Origin: Pseudomonas sp. UBA5706
GTDB taxonomy: Bacteria; Pseudomonadota; Gammaproteobacteria; Pseudomonadales; Pseudomonadaceae
Direction: 5' to 3'
DNA length: 64,000 nt
Assembly: GCF_002419965.1 (NCBI RefSeq)
Contig: NZ_DIHC01000043.1
Coordinates: 327,388 to 391,387, forward strand
The translations under genes and the position numbers were made by a program. Position 1 is the stretch's first letter. The number at the start of each line of letters is the position of its first letter. Below, in pieces: positions 43,035 through 52,704 of this stretch. Below the pieces are notes generated by a model, which ran no database searches, was not told the origin of the DNA, and saw only the letters and a program-made list of their open reading frames with translations.

Positions 43035-43505
43035 ATGCAAATCGAGATGGACACGTATGATCGCAAGATCCTGGCGCTGCTGCAGGAGGACGCCTCGTTG
43101 TCCAGCGCACAAATCGCGGAACAGGTCGGACTGTCTCAGTCGCCGTGCTGGCGCAGGATTCAGCGATTGAAGGATGAGGGTGTGATACGAAGGCAGGTGA
43201 CGTTGCTGGATCGCAAGAAAATAGGGCTGAATACCCAGATATTTGCCGAGGTCAAACTCAATGCCCACGGCCGCTCGAACTTCACCGAATTCACTGAGGC
43301 GATTCGCGGGTTTCCAGAGGTGTTGGAGTGTTATGTACTGATGGGGTCGGTGGACTTTCTGCTGCGTATCGTAACGCCGGATATTGAAGCGTATGAGCGG
43401 TTTTTCTTCGAGAAACTATCGCTGGTGCCGGGCATTCAGGAGGTGAACTCAACCGTGGCGCTTTCTGAAATCAAGTCGACGACGAGTTTGCCGATCGGTC
43501 GTTAA
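43035..43505 (+). CDS. Lrp/AsnC-family transcriptional regulator
   Basis: A 156-residue regulator. The ATG at 43035 is eight bases after AGGG; a TTG two codons upstream is also possible. The N-terminal helix-turn-helix (YDRKILALLQEDASLSSAQI, then AEQVGLSQSPCWRRIQRLKD) is followed by the RAM effector domain (FAEVKLNAHG, VLECYVLMGSVDFLLRIV, VPGIQEVNSTVALSEIKST). It is divergent from the ACT-like gene with about 160 bases between, the likely control region. Confidence 0.92.
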   Translation: MQIEMDTYDRKILALLQEDASLSSAQIAEQVGLSQSPCWRRIQRLKDEGVIRRQVTLLDRKKIGLNTQIFAEVKLNAHGRSNFTEFTEAIRGFPEVLECYVLMGSVDFLLRIVTPDIEAYERFFFEKLSLVPGIQEVNSTVALSEIKSTTSLPIGR

Positions 43506-43570
43506 TCGGCATTCACGTGTAGGCGCATGCTTTGGGTGAGGCTAGTATCGAGCAAATCGCACCTGCTCAC

Positions 43571-43635
43571 CCGTAGCGGTCCGGCTTGCCGGCGGATGCG
43601 TCTGGCGCTACCGCTGGCAAGCCGTACTGCTGCAG
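43571..43635. repeat. REP/BIME-like palindromic repeat
   Basis: CCGTAGCGGTCCGGCTTGCC (left) and GGCAAGCCGTACTGCTGCAG (right) are the outer arms; inner GGCGG/CCGCT half-sites. Between the Lrp-type and CYTH-CHAD genes. Confidence 0.8.
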
Positions 43636-43650
43636 GTCTGGCGCTGACGA

Positions 43651-45018
43651 TCAGACCTTCAACAACGTCTTCCACGCCCTGCTTTGCAGCACAGTGATGG
43701 CCTGTTGCACGCGGGCGTCAAGGATTTCGTCGCTGATGTCCAGGTGCGCCAGCTGCTCTAGCTTGTTCAGCTCGCCATACAAGCGATCCAGTTCCGGCAA
43801 CTCCAACGTCTGGCGCGCATGGTGCAGCCATACTTGGATACGCTCGATGCGCGGCAGTTGCTCAGCCAGATCTTCCGGCTGCTGCTGATAGCGCGCCAGA
43901 TTCAACGCTGTCGCCTCATCTCCCAGCAAGCGCGGCATCCAGCTGCTGAGCATCGCGTGGCCCTGGCGATTGCCACGGTTGTTGCGCTCGACGGTCCAGC
44001 TTTGCGTCATCAACCAGCGCGAAGTGGTCAGCGAGAACAGGCCCCAGCGCGGATCTTCAAGCTCTTCGATGAATTGCTCATGGGCCGCGGCGCGCACGTC
44101 GGCATCTTCCTGGCCAGCCTGAACCAGCGTGCGCCAATCTTCCAGCAGGGCGTCCAGTGCAGCGCGCAGGTCATGAGTGGTGGCACGTGGTGCGGCCTGG
44201 CCCAGGCTACCGGTCAGCGCGCGTAACTCGGCAAGCACGTCGACCCAGTCCTGCAACAGGCTCCAGTGCCCGTTGAAGCGGTATTGCTCTGCCAGGCGCT
44301 GACTGCTGCCCAACAAGTACCAGGCAAGTGCGCGGTAGGCGTCGTCCACGGAGGTCTCGGCATGCAGTTGCGGTGCAGGCAGTTTGATCGAGTAGCTATT
44401 GGCATCGAACAGGCGATAGCCCCGTTCTGCCTTGCTGATGTCACACGGCATAAGCGCCAGGTTCTCGGCCAGCTCGGCGGCCAGTTCCAGCAATGCGCCA
44501 GGCTCTCCCTCACGCAGTTCCAGTTCCAGCTCGCAGATTTCTTCCTGCTGTTTGCCTGCGATGACCTTGCCCAGATCCAGCGCAGCCTCGATCACCACCT
44601 TGGACTTGCCACGGCCCCAGGCAATTTCTGCCTTCTCGCGCACGAAATCAGTGGTGAACACCGGCTTGATGGTTTTCTTGTCCAGATCCGCCAGTTGCTC
44701 GGGCCAGCACTCGCCGTCGAGCTTCTTCACGTCCAGTTTGGCCTTGGGCAAGTCCCAATTGTATTCGTTGCGCTCGGACAGACCGGCAACGCTTTGGCCG
44801 CGGGTCTTGAGGGTCTGGATGATTGCGTCGCCATCACGGCGCAGGCGCAACGCAACCTTGGCGTGGGCAAGTTCGCGTTCAGGGGTGTCGAAGTATTGAT
44901 TGAACAGCTCCAGACGCTCCCAGCCACTTTTGTTGCGTTTCTTCAGCAACGGATGGTCGCGCAGGGCAATGAGGGTTTCGCGGCTGACGCGGAGTTTGAT
45001 TTCGGTTTCTTTCTGCAT
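43651..45018 (-). CDS. CYTH-CHAD inorganic triphosphatase family protein
   Basis: A 455-residue two-domain protein. The start at 45018 places the CYTH signature ExExK (Glu4, Glu6, Lys8 in KETEIKLRV) at the N-terminus, as in the family; a longer open frame upstream is unlikely. The CYTH tunnel domain spans about residues 1-205 (LELELREGEPGALLELAAEL), and the helical, histidine/arginine-rich CHAD domain follows (LAWYLLGSSQRLAEQYRFNG to the end). CYTH enzymes hydrolyse triphosphate; CHAD domains bind polyphosphate. Together with ppk1 and ppx the window thus contains three polyphosphate-related genes. Confidence 0.9.
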   Translation of the reverse strand: MQKETEIKLRVSRETLIALRDHPLLKKRNKSGWERLELFNQYFDTPERELAHAKVALRLRRDGDAIIQTLKTRGQSVAGLSERNEYNWDLPKAKLDVKKLDGECWPEQLADLDKKTIKPVFTTDFVREKAEIAWGRGKSKVVIEAALDLGKVIAGKQQEEICELELELREGEPGALLELAAELAENLALMPCDISKAERGYRLFDANSYSIKLPAPQLHAETSVDDAYRALAWYLLGSSQRLAEQYRFNGHWSLLQDWVDVLAELRALTGSLGQAAPRATTHDLRAALDALLEDWRTLVQAGQEDADVRAAAHEQFIEELEDPRWGLFSLTTSRWLMTQSWTVERNNRGNRQGHAMLSSWMPRLLGDEATALNLARYQQQPEDLAEQLPRIERIQVWLHHARQTLELPELDRLYGELNKLEQLAHLDISDEILDARVQQAITVLQSRAWKTLLKV

Positions 45019-45177
45019 GGCCGGAGAATCCAAGCGCTCTATTGCGGGTAACAGGAGACGCAACCGGAATCGACACAGCTGCATGGGTCGTGCAGTGTAC
45101 AGGACATCAACCGTGACCGTTTATTACTGCTGTCTAATCAACCTATGATCAAAGGTCAGCCTCAAAAGGAGCCGCCT

Positions 45178-46326
45178 ATGCCGTTGCCCTCCATGAAAGA
45201 CCAGTTCGCGGCCCTGATTGCCGCGCCTTCGGTGAGTTGTACGCAGCCCGCACTGGACCAATCCAACCGCGCCGTCATCGACCTGTTGGCCACCTGGCTC
45301 GGCGATCTGGGGTTTGCCTGCGACATCCGGCAGGTCAGTCCCGGCAAGTTTAACCTGCTGGCGACCTACGGCTCTGGCCCCGGGGGCCTTGTGCTTTCCG
45401 GACACAGCGACACCGTTCCCTACGACGATGCGCTTTGGAACACCGATCCGCTGAAGCTGACGGAAGTCGACGGCAGCTGGGTGGGGCTGGGCAGTTGCGA
45501 CATGAAGGGTTTTTTCGCGCTGGCCATCGAAGCGCTGCAACCCTTGCTGGACAAACCGTTCAAGCAGCCGCTGATCATTCTGGCGACCTGCGATGAAGAA
45601 AGCTCGATGGCCGGCGCCAAGGCGCTTGCGGCGGCAGGGGGCGTTTTGGGACGTGCGGCTGTGATCGGCGAACCGACGGGCCTGAAGCCGATTCGCCTGC
45701 ACAAGGGTGTGATGATGGAGCGCATCGAGATTCTGGGGCGCAGTGGCCACTCGTCGGACCCGAGCCTGGGCCGCAGCGCCCTGGAAGCGATGTACGACGC
45801 GATCGGCGCGCTCAAGGGCCTGCGTCAGCAATGGCAAACGCAGTTCTGCAACCCGCAGTTCAGCGTCCCTCAGCCGACCCTAAACTTCGGCTGCATTCAC
45901 GGAGGCGATAACCCCAACCGCATCTGCGGCCAGTGCTCGTTGGAGTTCGATCTGCGCCCGTTGCCCGGCATGGACCCGGAAATGCTGCGCGCGGCGATCC
46001 GGCAGAAGCTGCAACCCTTGGCTGAACAGCACCAGGTAAAGATTAATTATGCGCCGTTGTTTTCGGAGGTCGCGCCGTTCGAGCAAAGCCCCGATGCGGA
46101 ACTGGTGCGGGTTGCCGAGCGTCTGACCGGTCACACGGCTGAAGCAGTGGCGTTCGGCACCGAAGCGCCTTATCTTCAGCGCCTTGGTTGCGAGACGATC
46201 GTGCTAGGACCCGGAGACATTGCGTGTGCGCACCAGCCTGGCGAATATCTGGAAATGTCACGTTTGCAGCCAACCGTGCGTCTACTGCGTCAGTTGATCG
46301 AACATTACTGCCTGACTCCGGCGTGA
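45178..46326 (+). CDS. argE: Acetylornithine deacetylase
   Basis: M20-family metallopeptidase converting N-acetylornithine to ornithine. It has 382 residues. AAGGAG precedes the ATG at 45178, which is therefore preferred over an ATG 11 codons upstream. Metal and catalytic regions: LSGHSDTVPYDD (His ligand, catalytic Asp), SCDMKGFFAL, ILATCDEESSMAGA (catalytic Glu-Glu), IGEPTGLKPI, and the C-terminal ACAHQPGEYL His ligand. argA follows 123 bases downstream. Confidence 0.92.
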   Translation: MPLPSMKDQFAALIAAPSVSCTQPALDQSNRAVIDLLATWLGDLGFACDIRQVSPGKFNLLATYGSGPGGLVLSGHSDTVPYDDALWNTDPLKLTEVDGSWVGLGSCDMKGFFALAIEALQPLLDKPFKQPLIILATCDEESSMAGAKALAAAGGVLGRAAVIGEPTGLKPIRLHKGVMMERIEILGRSGHSSDPSLGRSALEAMYDAIGALKGLRQQWQTQFCNPQFSVPQPTLNFGCIHGGDNPNRICGQCSLEFDLRPLPGMDPEMLRAAIRQKLQPLAEQHQVKINYAPLFSEVAPFEQSPDAELVRVAERLTGHTAEAVAFGTEAPYLQRLGCETIVLGPGDIACAHQPGEYLEMSRLQPTVRLLRQLIEHYCLTPA

Positions 46327-46449
46327 GTCAGGCCCAAGAATCCGTCAAAAGGAGAGTACGCGTGCTGCGATGCCTGTTCCGACGATAAAGCTCATGCCGC
46401 TGTGAGTGTTTTTACCCTTCGTCCCTCTTTATTACAGGCTCATTTGGAT

Positions 46450-47748
46450 ATGCCCGATTACGTCAATTGGCTCCGCCACGCGTCCCCCTACATCAATGCC
46501 CACCGGGATTGCACCTTCGTCGTCATGCTTCCGGGCGACGGCATCGACCACCCTAATTTCGGCAACATCGTGCACGACCTCGTCCTGCTGCACAGTCTGG
46601 GCGTGCGTTTGGTGCTGGTTCATGGTTCGCGTCCACAGATCGAAAGCCGCCTGGAAGCCCGTGGCCTGACGCCGCATTTTCATCGCGATATGCGCGTCAC
46701 CGACTTTGCGACACTTGAGTGCGTGATCGACGCGGTGGGGGCGTTGCGTGTCGCCATCGAGGCTCGCTTGTCGATGGACATGGCCGCTTCGCCGATGCAG
46801 GGCTCGCGCCTGCGGGTAACCAGCGGCAATTTCGTGACGGCGCGGCCAATTGGCGTGCTTGAGGGCGTTGACTACCAACACACTGGCGAAGTGCGCCGGA
46901 TCGACCGCAAGGGTATCAATCGTCTGCTCGACGAGCGCTCGATCGTGCTGCTGTCACCGCTGGGCTACTCGCCGACCGGTGAGATTTTCAACCTCGCCTG
47001 CGAGGACGTCGCGACCCGTGCCGCCATTGATCTGGGCGCCGAAAAGCTGCTGTTGTTCGGTGCTGAGTCCGGCCTGATGGACGAGCAAGGCCGCCTGGTA
47101 CGCGAACTGCGTCCGCAGCAGGTTCCGGCGCATCTCCAGCGTCTGGGCAGCAACTATCAGGCGGAACTGCTGGACGCAGCCGCTCAGGCCTGTCGCGGCG
47201 GAGTGGCGCGCAGCCATATCGTCAGCTACGCCGAAGATGGGGCGCTGCTGTCCGAGCTGTTCACGCGAGCGGGGGGCGGTACGCTGGTGGCACAGGAGCA
47301 GTTCGAACTGGTGCGTGAAGCATCGATTGGCGATGTGGGCGGTTTGATCGATCTGATCACGCCGCTGGAAGAACAGGGCATTCTGGTGCGCCGTTCCCGC
47401 GAGGTGCTGGAGCGCGAGATTGACCAGTTCAGCGTGGTCGAGCGCGAAGGGTTGATCATCGCCTGCGCAGCGTTGTATCCGATTGCCGAATCCGAGGCGG
47501 GGGAGCTGGCCTGTCTGGCGGTTAATCCCGAATACCGCCACGGTGGGCGCGGTGATGAGCTGCTCGAACGCATCGAAGAACGGGCGCGGGCTCAGGGTTT
47601 GAAGACTTTGTTCGTTCTCACCACCCGCACGGCACACTGGTTCCGCGAGCGTGGGTTCGAGCCCAGCAGCGTCGATCGCCTGCCCAGCGCGCGGGCATCA
47701 CTGTACAACTACCAGCGTAACTCCAAGATTTTCGAGAAGGCGATCTAA
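46450..47748 (+). CDS. argA: N-acetylglutamate synthase
   Basis: First enzyme of arginine biosynthesis. The start at 46450 (MPDYVNWLRHASPYINAHRD) gives 432 residues, the usual size for the bifunctional-fold enzyme. An in-frame GTG at 46402 would add 16 residues not seen in relatives. Residues 1-~275 are an amino-acid-kinase-like domain (VVMLPGDGIDHPNF, LVLVHGSRPQIESRL) that binds arginine for feedback inhibition. The rest is a GNAT acetyltransferase (ELACLAVNPEYRHGGRGDEL, LFVLTTRTAHWFRERGFE). Confidence 0.94.
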   Translation: MPDYVNWLRHASPYINAHRDCTFVVMLPGDGIDHPNFGNIVHDLVLLHSLGVRLVLVHGSRPQIESRLEARGLTPHFHRDMRVTDFATLECVIDAVGALRVAIEARLSMDMAASPMQGSRLRVTSGNFVTARPIGVLEGVDYQHTGEVRRIDRKGINRLLDERSIVLLSPLGYSPTGEIFNLACEDVATRAAIDLGAEKLLLFGAESGLMDEQGRLVRELRPQQVPAHLQRLGSNYQAELLDAAAQACRGGVARSHIVSYAEDGALLSELFTRAGGGTLVAQEQFELVREASIGDVGGLIDLITPLEEQGILVRRSREVLEREIDQFSVVEREGLIIACAALYPIAESEAGELACLAVNPEYRHGGRGDELLERIEERARAQGLKTLFVLTTRTAHWFRERGFEPSSVDRLPSARASLYNYQRNSKIFEKAI

Positions 47749-47780
47749 TACAGTCAGCGACACAGCGGCAGGTCATCCAC

Positions 47781-47849
47781 CTATAGCCATCCTAATTGCT
47801 GGCGCCAGCGGATTCGCTGACCTCACCGCCAGCACAGCGTACTGCTCCG
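47781..47849. repeat. REP-like repeat after argA
   Basis: CTATAGCCATCCTAATTGCT at the left and CGCCAGCACAGCGTACTGCT at the right preserve the family's outer TAGC/ACTGCT pattern with degenerate arms. Confidence 0.45.
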
Positions 47850-47870
47850 GAGAAACGGTCTTTCAGAACC

Positions 47871-47901
47871 AAAAACGGCGCGCCAGGGGCACGCCGTTTT
47901 T
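47871..47901. terminator. Bidirectional terminator between argA and gshA
   Basis: AAAAACGGCG (47871-47880) pairs perfectly with CGCCGTTTTT (47892-47901). Being A-rich on one side and T-rich on the other, it can end both the argA (plus) and gshA (minus) transcripts. Confidence 0.8.
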
Positions 47902-47914
47902 GCTCACGCTTGAA

Positions 47915-49516
47915 TCAGTTACTGATCGCCAGAATGCTCGCCTGGTACGCCCCGACGAAGATATCGAAGTCCACTGGCTCCTCGGTCCGTTCCAGCTCCG
48001 ATTGCTCGGTGAGCGATTCGCGGACGCGAGTTTCGAAGTCAGTCTGGTCCTCGGCACTTAGCGGGCGGCCGCGGAAGTATTCAGCATGCGCCTGTGACTG
48101 ACGCAGTGAGAACGCCGTGAAGCCTTCCTTGTGCTCGGTCATGCTCGCCAGTACCTGCGCCGAAGGCGTCAGCGACGCGTCTGCCACTTTGGCGCGTTGC
48201 GTTGCCAGGGATTGAGCGTGCTCGTCGATGCCTTGACTCTTGTCCAGCAGCGCCACGATCGGTTCGATTTTGTCCAGCAGTTCGTTGGCCCAGACTTTCA
48301 GGTCAATGGTCGACGTGTTTCGGCTAAGTTGCAGTCCCGGACGGCGACCCTCCTTGACCACGGTCAGGAAGTTGCCGCTGGCGTTGCCGCATTCGCAGTC
48401 AGCCAGCTGCGGGCTGTCCTGCAGCGCGCAGAACAGGATGAAGGCGTCAATGAAGCGCGACTGCTGAAGGTCGATGCCAACGGGCAGGAACGGGTTAATG
48501 TCCAGGCAGCGCACCTCGACGTACTGCACACCGCGGGCTACCAGCGCCTGAATCGGACGTTCGCCGGAATAGGTCACACGCTTGGGCCGGATCGTCGAGT
48601 AATACTCGTTTTCGATCTGCAACACGTTGGTGTTGAGCTGAATCCACTCGCCGTCCTTGTGCGTGCCGATCTCGACATAAGGCGCGTAGGGCGTTGCCAC
48701 CGCTTTGCGCAGGCTGTCGGTGTAGGTCAGCAAGTCGTTGTAGCAGGGCGTCAGATCAGCCTGGGCGTTGCTCTGGTAACCCAAATCGCTCATGCGCAGA
48801 CTGGTAGCGTAAGGCAGGTACAGCGTGTCGGCGTCAAACTGCTCCAACTGATGCGAGCGTCCGCGCAGGAACCCCGCATCCAGCGCCGGAGAGGCGCCGA
48901 ACAGGTACATCAACAGCCAGCTATAGCGACGGAAATTGCGGATCAGACCGATGTAGCTCTCGGACTGGAAATCGCGATCGGTGCCCTCGAAGTCCACGGT
49001 CTGCTTAAGCACCGACCAGATGTCTTCGGGTAGCGAGAAGTTGTAATGAATCCCTGCAATGCACTGCATGGTTTTGCCGTAGCGCAGCGCCAGGCCCTGG
49101 CGATATACGTACTTGAGCTTGCCGATATTCGAGGTGCCGTAATAGGCGATCGGGATGTCTTCTTCGGCCGGCAGCGGACACGGCATCGAAGGGCTCCAGA
49201 TGTACTCGCTGCCCAGTTTGCTGTACGCGAAGCGATGGATCTTGTCCAAGCTGTCCAGCGTGTCGGCAGGGTTGGTCAACGCCGGGGTGATGAACTCCAG
49301 CAGTGACTCGGAATAATCGGTGGTGATCTGCTCATTGGTCAGCGCAGAACCCAGGGATTCGGGGTGAGGTGTCTGGGCCAGCCGGCCTTCGCCTGTAACG
49401 CGCAGGCACTCGCGCTCGATGCCGTGCAAGCACTTCTCCAGCAGGGAGAGGTGAGAGTGCTCGCCGAGCAGAGCCAGGCGGCGATTGAGAAGTTCGCTCA
49501 AGTTGGATTCCTTCAC
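47915..49516 (-). CDS. gshA: Glutamate-cysteine ligase
   Basis: Joins glutamate and cysteine, the committed step of glutathione synthesis. It has 533 residues, in the size range of the proteobacterial class 1 enzymes. Landmarks include CLHGIERECLRVTGEGRLAQ, LTNEQITTDYSESLLEFITP, the metal/substrate segments in GIHYNFSLPEDIW and YVEVRCLDINPFLPVGID. It converges on argA with a shared terminator. Its promoter probably lies in the 196 bases before the thioesterase gene. Confidence 0.95.
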   Translation of the reverse strand: MKESNLSELLNRRLALLGEHSHLSLLEKCLHGIERECLRVTGEGRLAQTPHPESLGSALTNEQITTDYSESLLEFITPALTNPADTLDSLDKIHRFAYSKLGSEYIWSPSMPCPLPAEEDIPIAYYGTSNIGKLKYVYRQGLALRYGKTMQCIAGIHYNFSLPEDIWSVLKQTVDFEGTDRDFQSESYIGLIRNFRRYSWLLMYLFGASPALDAGFLRGRSHQLEQFDADTLYLPYATSLRMSDLGYQSNAQADLTPCYNDLLTYTDSLRKAVATPYAPYVEIGTHKDGEWIQLNTNVLQIENEYYSTIRPKRVTYSGERPIQALVARGVQYVEVRCLDINPFLPVGIDLQQSRFIDAFILFCALQDSPQLADCECGNASGNFLTVVKEGRRPGLQLSRNTSTIDLKVWANELLDKIEPIVALLDKSQGIDEHAQSLATQRAKVADASLTPSAQVLASMTEHKEGFTAFSLRQSQAHAEYFRGRPLSAEDQTDFETRVRESLTEQSELERTEEPVDFDIFVGAYQASILAISN

Positions 49517-49659
49517 GCGTCAGTCGGCCCTATATGGGGGCGATATGGCGGTCTACAAGGGTGAAGAAAGGAACTGGCGTTTTCGCCTCGTTTTCGGTTC
49601 GAACGCCGATGCCCGTCGCGGATCGCCCCAACAGGGGTGTCATGTAGGGGCCGCCAGAA

Positions 49660-49690
49660 AATTTCGACACTGAAATATAGTGCCGAAATT
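49660..49690 (-). terminator. Terminator of the tex-thioesterase operon
   Basis: AATTTCGACACT (49660-49671) and AGTGCCGAAATT (49679-49690) are twelve-base arms with one mismatch around seven bases. On the minus strand, the direction of the thioesterase gene ending at 49713, the stem is followed by TTTTC. Confidence 0.65.
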
Positions 49691-49712
49691 AACTCATATC
49701 GCCATCGGACAG

Positions 49713-50099
49713 CTAGACGATCGCGAACGTGCCTTGTGCTTTGGCGATGAGCTTATCGGCCTGATGCACGGCGGCTTCGACCACCAGCGTACGACGGCCG
49801 GCATGCAGCACCGTTGCGACGCAGGTGACTTCGCCATCCTGCACGCCGCGCATGTAGTTGATTTTGCACTCCACCGTCACGCTTTGCTTGTCGAAGCCGT
49901 GGGCGCTGGAACAGGCCAGCCCCATGGCAATATCCACAAGGCTGAACAGGGCACCGCCGTGCATCACATTACCGCGGTTGCGCAGATGCGGCTCCAGTGG
50001 CAGGGCCACTTCGGCGACGCCTTCTTCGCTCAACCGCACGATGCGGCAACCCAGGGTTTTGAAGTAAGCACTTTGCTTGAGGTCGTCCGGGATATCCAT
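49713..50099 (-). CDS. PaaI/hotdog-fold thioesterase
   Basis: A 128-residue acyl-CoA thioesterase-like protein. The hotdog signature is RNRGNVMHGGALFSLVDIAM (His-Gly-Gly with Asp), followed by KINYMRGVQDGEVTCVATVL and RRTLVVEAAVHQADKLIA strands. The ATG overlaps the tex stop (TGATG), so it is translationally coupled to tex. The acyl substrate is unknown. Confidence 0.87.
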   Translation of the reverse strand: MDIPDDLKQSAYFKTLGCRIVRLSEEGVAEVALPLEPHLRNRGNVMHGGALFSLVDIAMGLACSSAHGFDKQSVTVECKINYMRGVQDGEVTCVATVLHAGRRTLVVEAAVHQADKLIAKAQGTFAIV

Positions 50100-52423
50100 C
50101 AGCGTTTCTTCAGTTGCTTGGCGTTGGCGAACAGGGAAGCCATGGCGTTATTGGCCGGCGCGGCTGTCGCGGTTTCTTTGCGTGGCGAGCTGTTTTGCTG
50201 CTGGCGCGGGGCCGAGCCAGGACGGGCACCGCGCGCGCCGTCGATCTTTTCGCCCGGCGTGTCGCTCATGCGCATCGACAGGCCAACGCGTTTGCGCGGG
50301 ATGTCGACTTCCATGACCTTGACCTTGACCACGTCTCCGGCCTTCACCGCTTCTCTTGGGTCCTTGATGAATTTCTCCGAGAGTGCAGAGATATGCACCA
50401 AACCGTCCTGATGTACGCCGATATCGACGAAAGCGCCGAAGTTGGTCACGTTGGTCACCACGCCCTCGAGGATCATGCCCAGTTGCAGGTCCTTGAGGTC
50501 TTCGACACCGTCCTGGAACTCGGCGGTCTTGAATTCGGGACGTGGATCGCGGCCCGGTTTCTCGAGCTCTTGAAGGATGTCGGTTACAGTCGGCAGGCCA
50601 AACGTCTCATCGGTGAATTTCTTCGGGTCAAGGCGCTTGAGGAAGCTGGCATCGCCGATCAGCGAGCGGATATCACGGTCGGTCTCAGCGGCGATCCGCT
50701 TCACCAGCGGATAGGCCTCCGGGTGCACGGCGGAGGCGTCCAACGGGTTGTCGCCGTTCATTACGCGAAGGAAGCCTGCGGCCTGTTCGAAGGTTTTTTC
50801 GCCAAGACGCGCGACTTTTTTCAGTGAGGCACGGGTCTTGAACGCTCCGTTCTCGTCGCGGTGGCTGACGATGTTTTGCGCAAGCGTGGTATTCAGACCC
50901 GAAATACGCGCCAGCAAAGCGACCGAAGCGGTATTCACATCTACCCCCACGGCGTTCACGCAGTCCTCGACAACGGCATCCAGGCCGCGTGCCAGCTTGA
51001 GCTGCGACACGTCGTGCTGGTACTGGCCGACGCCGATGGACTTCGGATCGATCTTTACCAACTCTGCCAATGGGTCCTGCAAGCGGCGGGCGATGGACAC
51101 CGCGCCACGAATCGATACGTCCAGATCCGGGAATTCCCTGGCAGCCAGTTCCGACGCCGAATAAACGGAGGCTCCGGCTTCGGAAACCATCACCTTGGTC
51201 ATTTTAAGACCTGGATATTTTTTGATCAGTTCGGCTGCCAGCTTGTCGGTTTCGCGGCTGGCAGTACCGTTGCCGATGGCGATCAGGTCCACCGAATGCT
51301 TTGCGCACAGCGCGGCCAGCACGGCGATGGTTTGGTCCCATTGGTTCTTCGGCACGTGCGGATAGACCGTAGCGTAATCGAGCAGTTTGCCGGTCGCATC
51401 GACCACGGCCACCTTGCAGCCGGTGCGCAGGCCCGGGTCCAGACCCAATGTAGCGCGCGGGCCCGCCGGCGCTGCCAGCAACAGGTCGTGCAGGTTGTGT
51501 GCGAAAACATTGATCGCTTCGGTCTCCGCGCCATCGCGCAGTTCGCCCAGCAGGTCGGTTTCAAGATGAGAGTAAAGCTTGACCTTCCAGGTCCAGCGCA
51601 CCACTTCGGCCAGCCACTTGTCCGCCGCCCGATTCTGATTTTGCAGGCCGAAACGCTCGCTGATCATCATCTCGCACGGGTGCAACGTGCCGGGCAGTTC
51701 TTCACCGACTTTCAGTGCAGAGCTAAGAATGCCCTCGTTACGCCCGCGGAATATCGCCAGGGCGCGGTGCGAAGGCATGCTTTTCAGCGGCTCGTCGTGT
51801 TCGAAATAGTCGCGGAACTTGGCGCCCTCTTCTTCCTTGCCGGCCACCACGCGTGCGCTGATCACCGCTTCTTGCTTGAGGAAGTTGCGCAGTTTTTCCA
51901 GCAGGGTCGCGTCTTCGGCGAAGCGCTCCATCAGGATGTACTTGGCACCTTCGAGCACCGTCTTGATATCGCCGTAACCCTTTTCGGCATCCACGAAGCG
52001 CGCAGCTTCAGCTTCAGGCGCAAGGCCGGGGTTGTTGAACAGCGCGTCCGCCAGCTCGCCAAGACCCGCTTCCAGAGCGATCTGGCCCTTGGTGCGGCGT
52101 TTCTGTTTATAGGGCAGGTACAAGTCTTCGAGGCGAGTCTTGGTGTCTGCGAGCTTGATATCGCGTGCCAGGTCCGGGGTCAGCTTGCCTTGCTCTTCGA
52201 TGCTGGCGAGGATGCTGATGCGGCGCTCATCAAGCTCGCGCAGGTAGCGCAGGCGCTCTTCCAGATGACGCAGTTGTGTGTCATCCAGGCTGCCAGTCAC
52301 TTCTTTACGGTAGCGAGCGATGAACGGCACGGTTGAGCCTTCATCCAGTAGCGCGACGGCCGCTTCGACCTGTTGCGGGCGGACACCGAGTTCCTCGGCG
52401 ATGCGGCTGTTGATGCTGTCCAT
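50099..52423 (-). CDS. tex: RNA-binding transcription accessory protein Tex
   Basis: A 774-residue nucleic-acid-binding protein affecting transcription and toxin expression in several pathogens. The start at 52423 (MDSINSRIAEELGVRPQQVE) matches the family; nine residues upstream are open. Domains in order: N-terminal helix-turn-helix and central helical region (1-320), YqgF RNase-H-like domain (LGLDPGLRTGCKVAVVDATG), tandem helix-hairpin-helix (DVNTASVALLARISGLNTTL), and a C-terminal S1 RNA-binding domain (GMILEGVVTNVTNFGAFVDI to GLVHISALSEKF). The tail is low-complexity and ends in lysines. Confidence 0.95.
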   Translation of the reverse strand: MDSINSRIAEELGVRPQQVEAAVALLDEGSTVPFIARYRKEVTGSLDDTQLRHLEERLRYLRELDERRISILASIEEQGKLTPDLARDIKLADTKTRLEDLYLPYKQKRRTKGQIALEAGLGELADALFNNPGLAPEAEAARFVDAEKGYGDIKTVLEGAKYILMERFAEDATLLEKLRNFLKQEAVISARVVAGKEEEGAKFRDYFEHDEPLKSMPSHRALAIFRGRNEGILSSALKVGEELPGTLHPCEMMISERFGLQNQNRAADKWLAEVVRWTWKVKLYSHLETDLLGELRDGAETEAINVFAHNLHDLLLAAPAGPRATLGLDPGLRTGCKVAVVDATGKLLDYATVYPHVPKNQWDQTIAVLAALCAKHSVDLIAIGNGTASRETDKLAAELIKKYPGLKMTKVMVSEAGASVYSASELAAREFPDLDVSIRGAVSIARRLQDPLAELVKIDPKSIGVGQYQHDVSQLKLARGLDAVVEDCVNAVGVDVNTASVALLARISGLNTTLAQNIVSHRDENGAFKTRASLKKVARLGEKTFEQAAGFLRVMNGDNPLDASAVHPEAYPLVKRIAAETDRDIRSLIGDASFLKRLDPKKFTDETFGLPTVTDILQELEKPGRDPRPEFKTAEFQDGVEDLKDLQLGMILEGVVTNVTNFGAFVDIGVHQDGLVHISALSEKFIKDPREAVKAGDVVKVKVMEVDIPRKRVGLSMRMSDTPGEKIDGARGARPGSAPRQQQNSSPRKETATAAPANNAMASLFANAKQLKKR

Positions 52424-52704
52424 AAAACCACCTGGCAAATGTATGTGCAAAAAATCCGGCTGTTGGCGAACCGCCTGGAGCGCGTGGTGCCTGATCTTGA
52501 GGGCGGCGCATTATACCCAGTGAACCCGGATTAGGGGATCGCCCCGTCAGATGCTGCAAACCGGCGCGCAGGCTGCAGCTGAGGACACTCGCAATCGCTG
52601 ACGCAGAGCATCAGTGTCGGCTCAGGAAAAATCTGCTAACAATGCACACGGTGCACATCACAGCAGCTACGCCATAATGCGCGCCGAGATCAAAGGAGCA
52701 TCCA

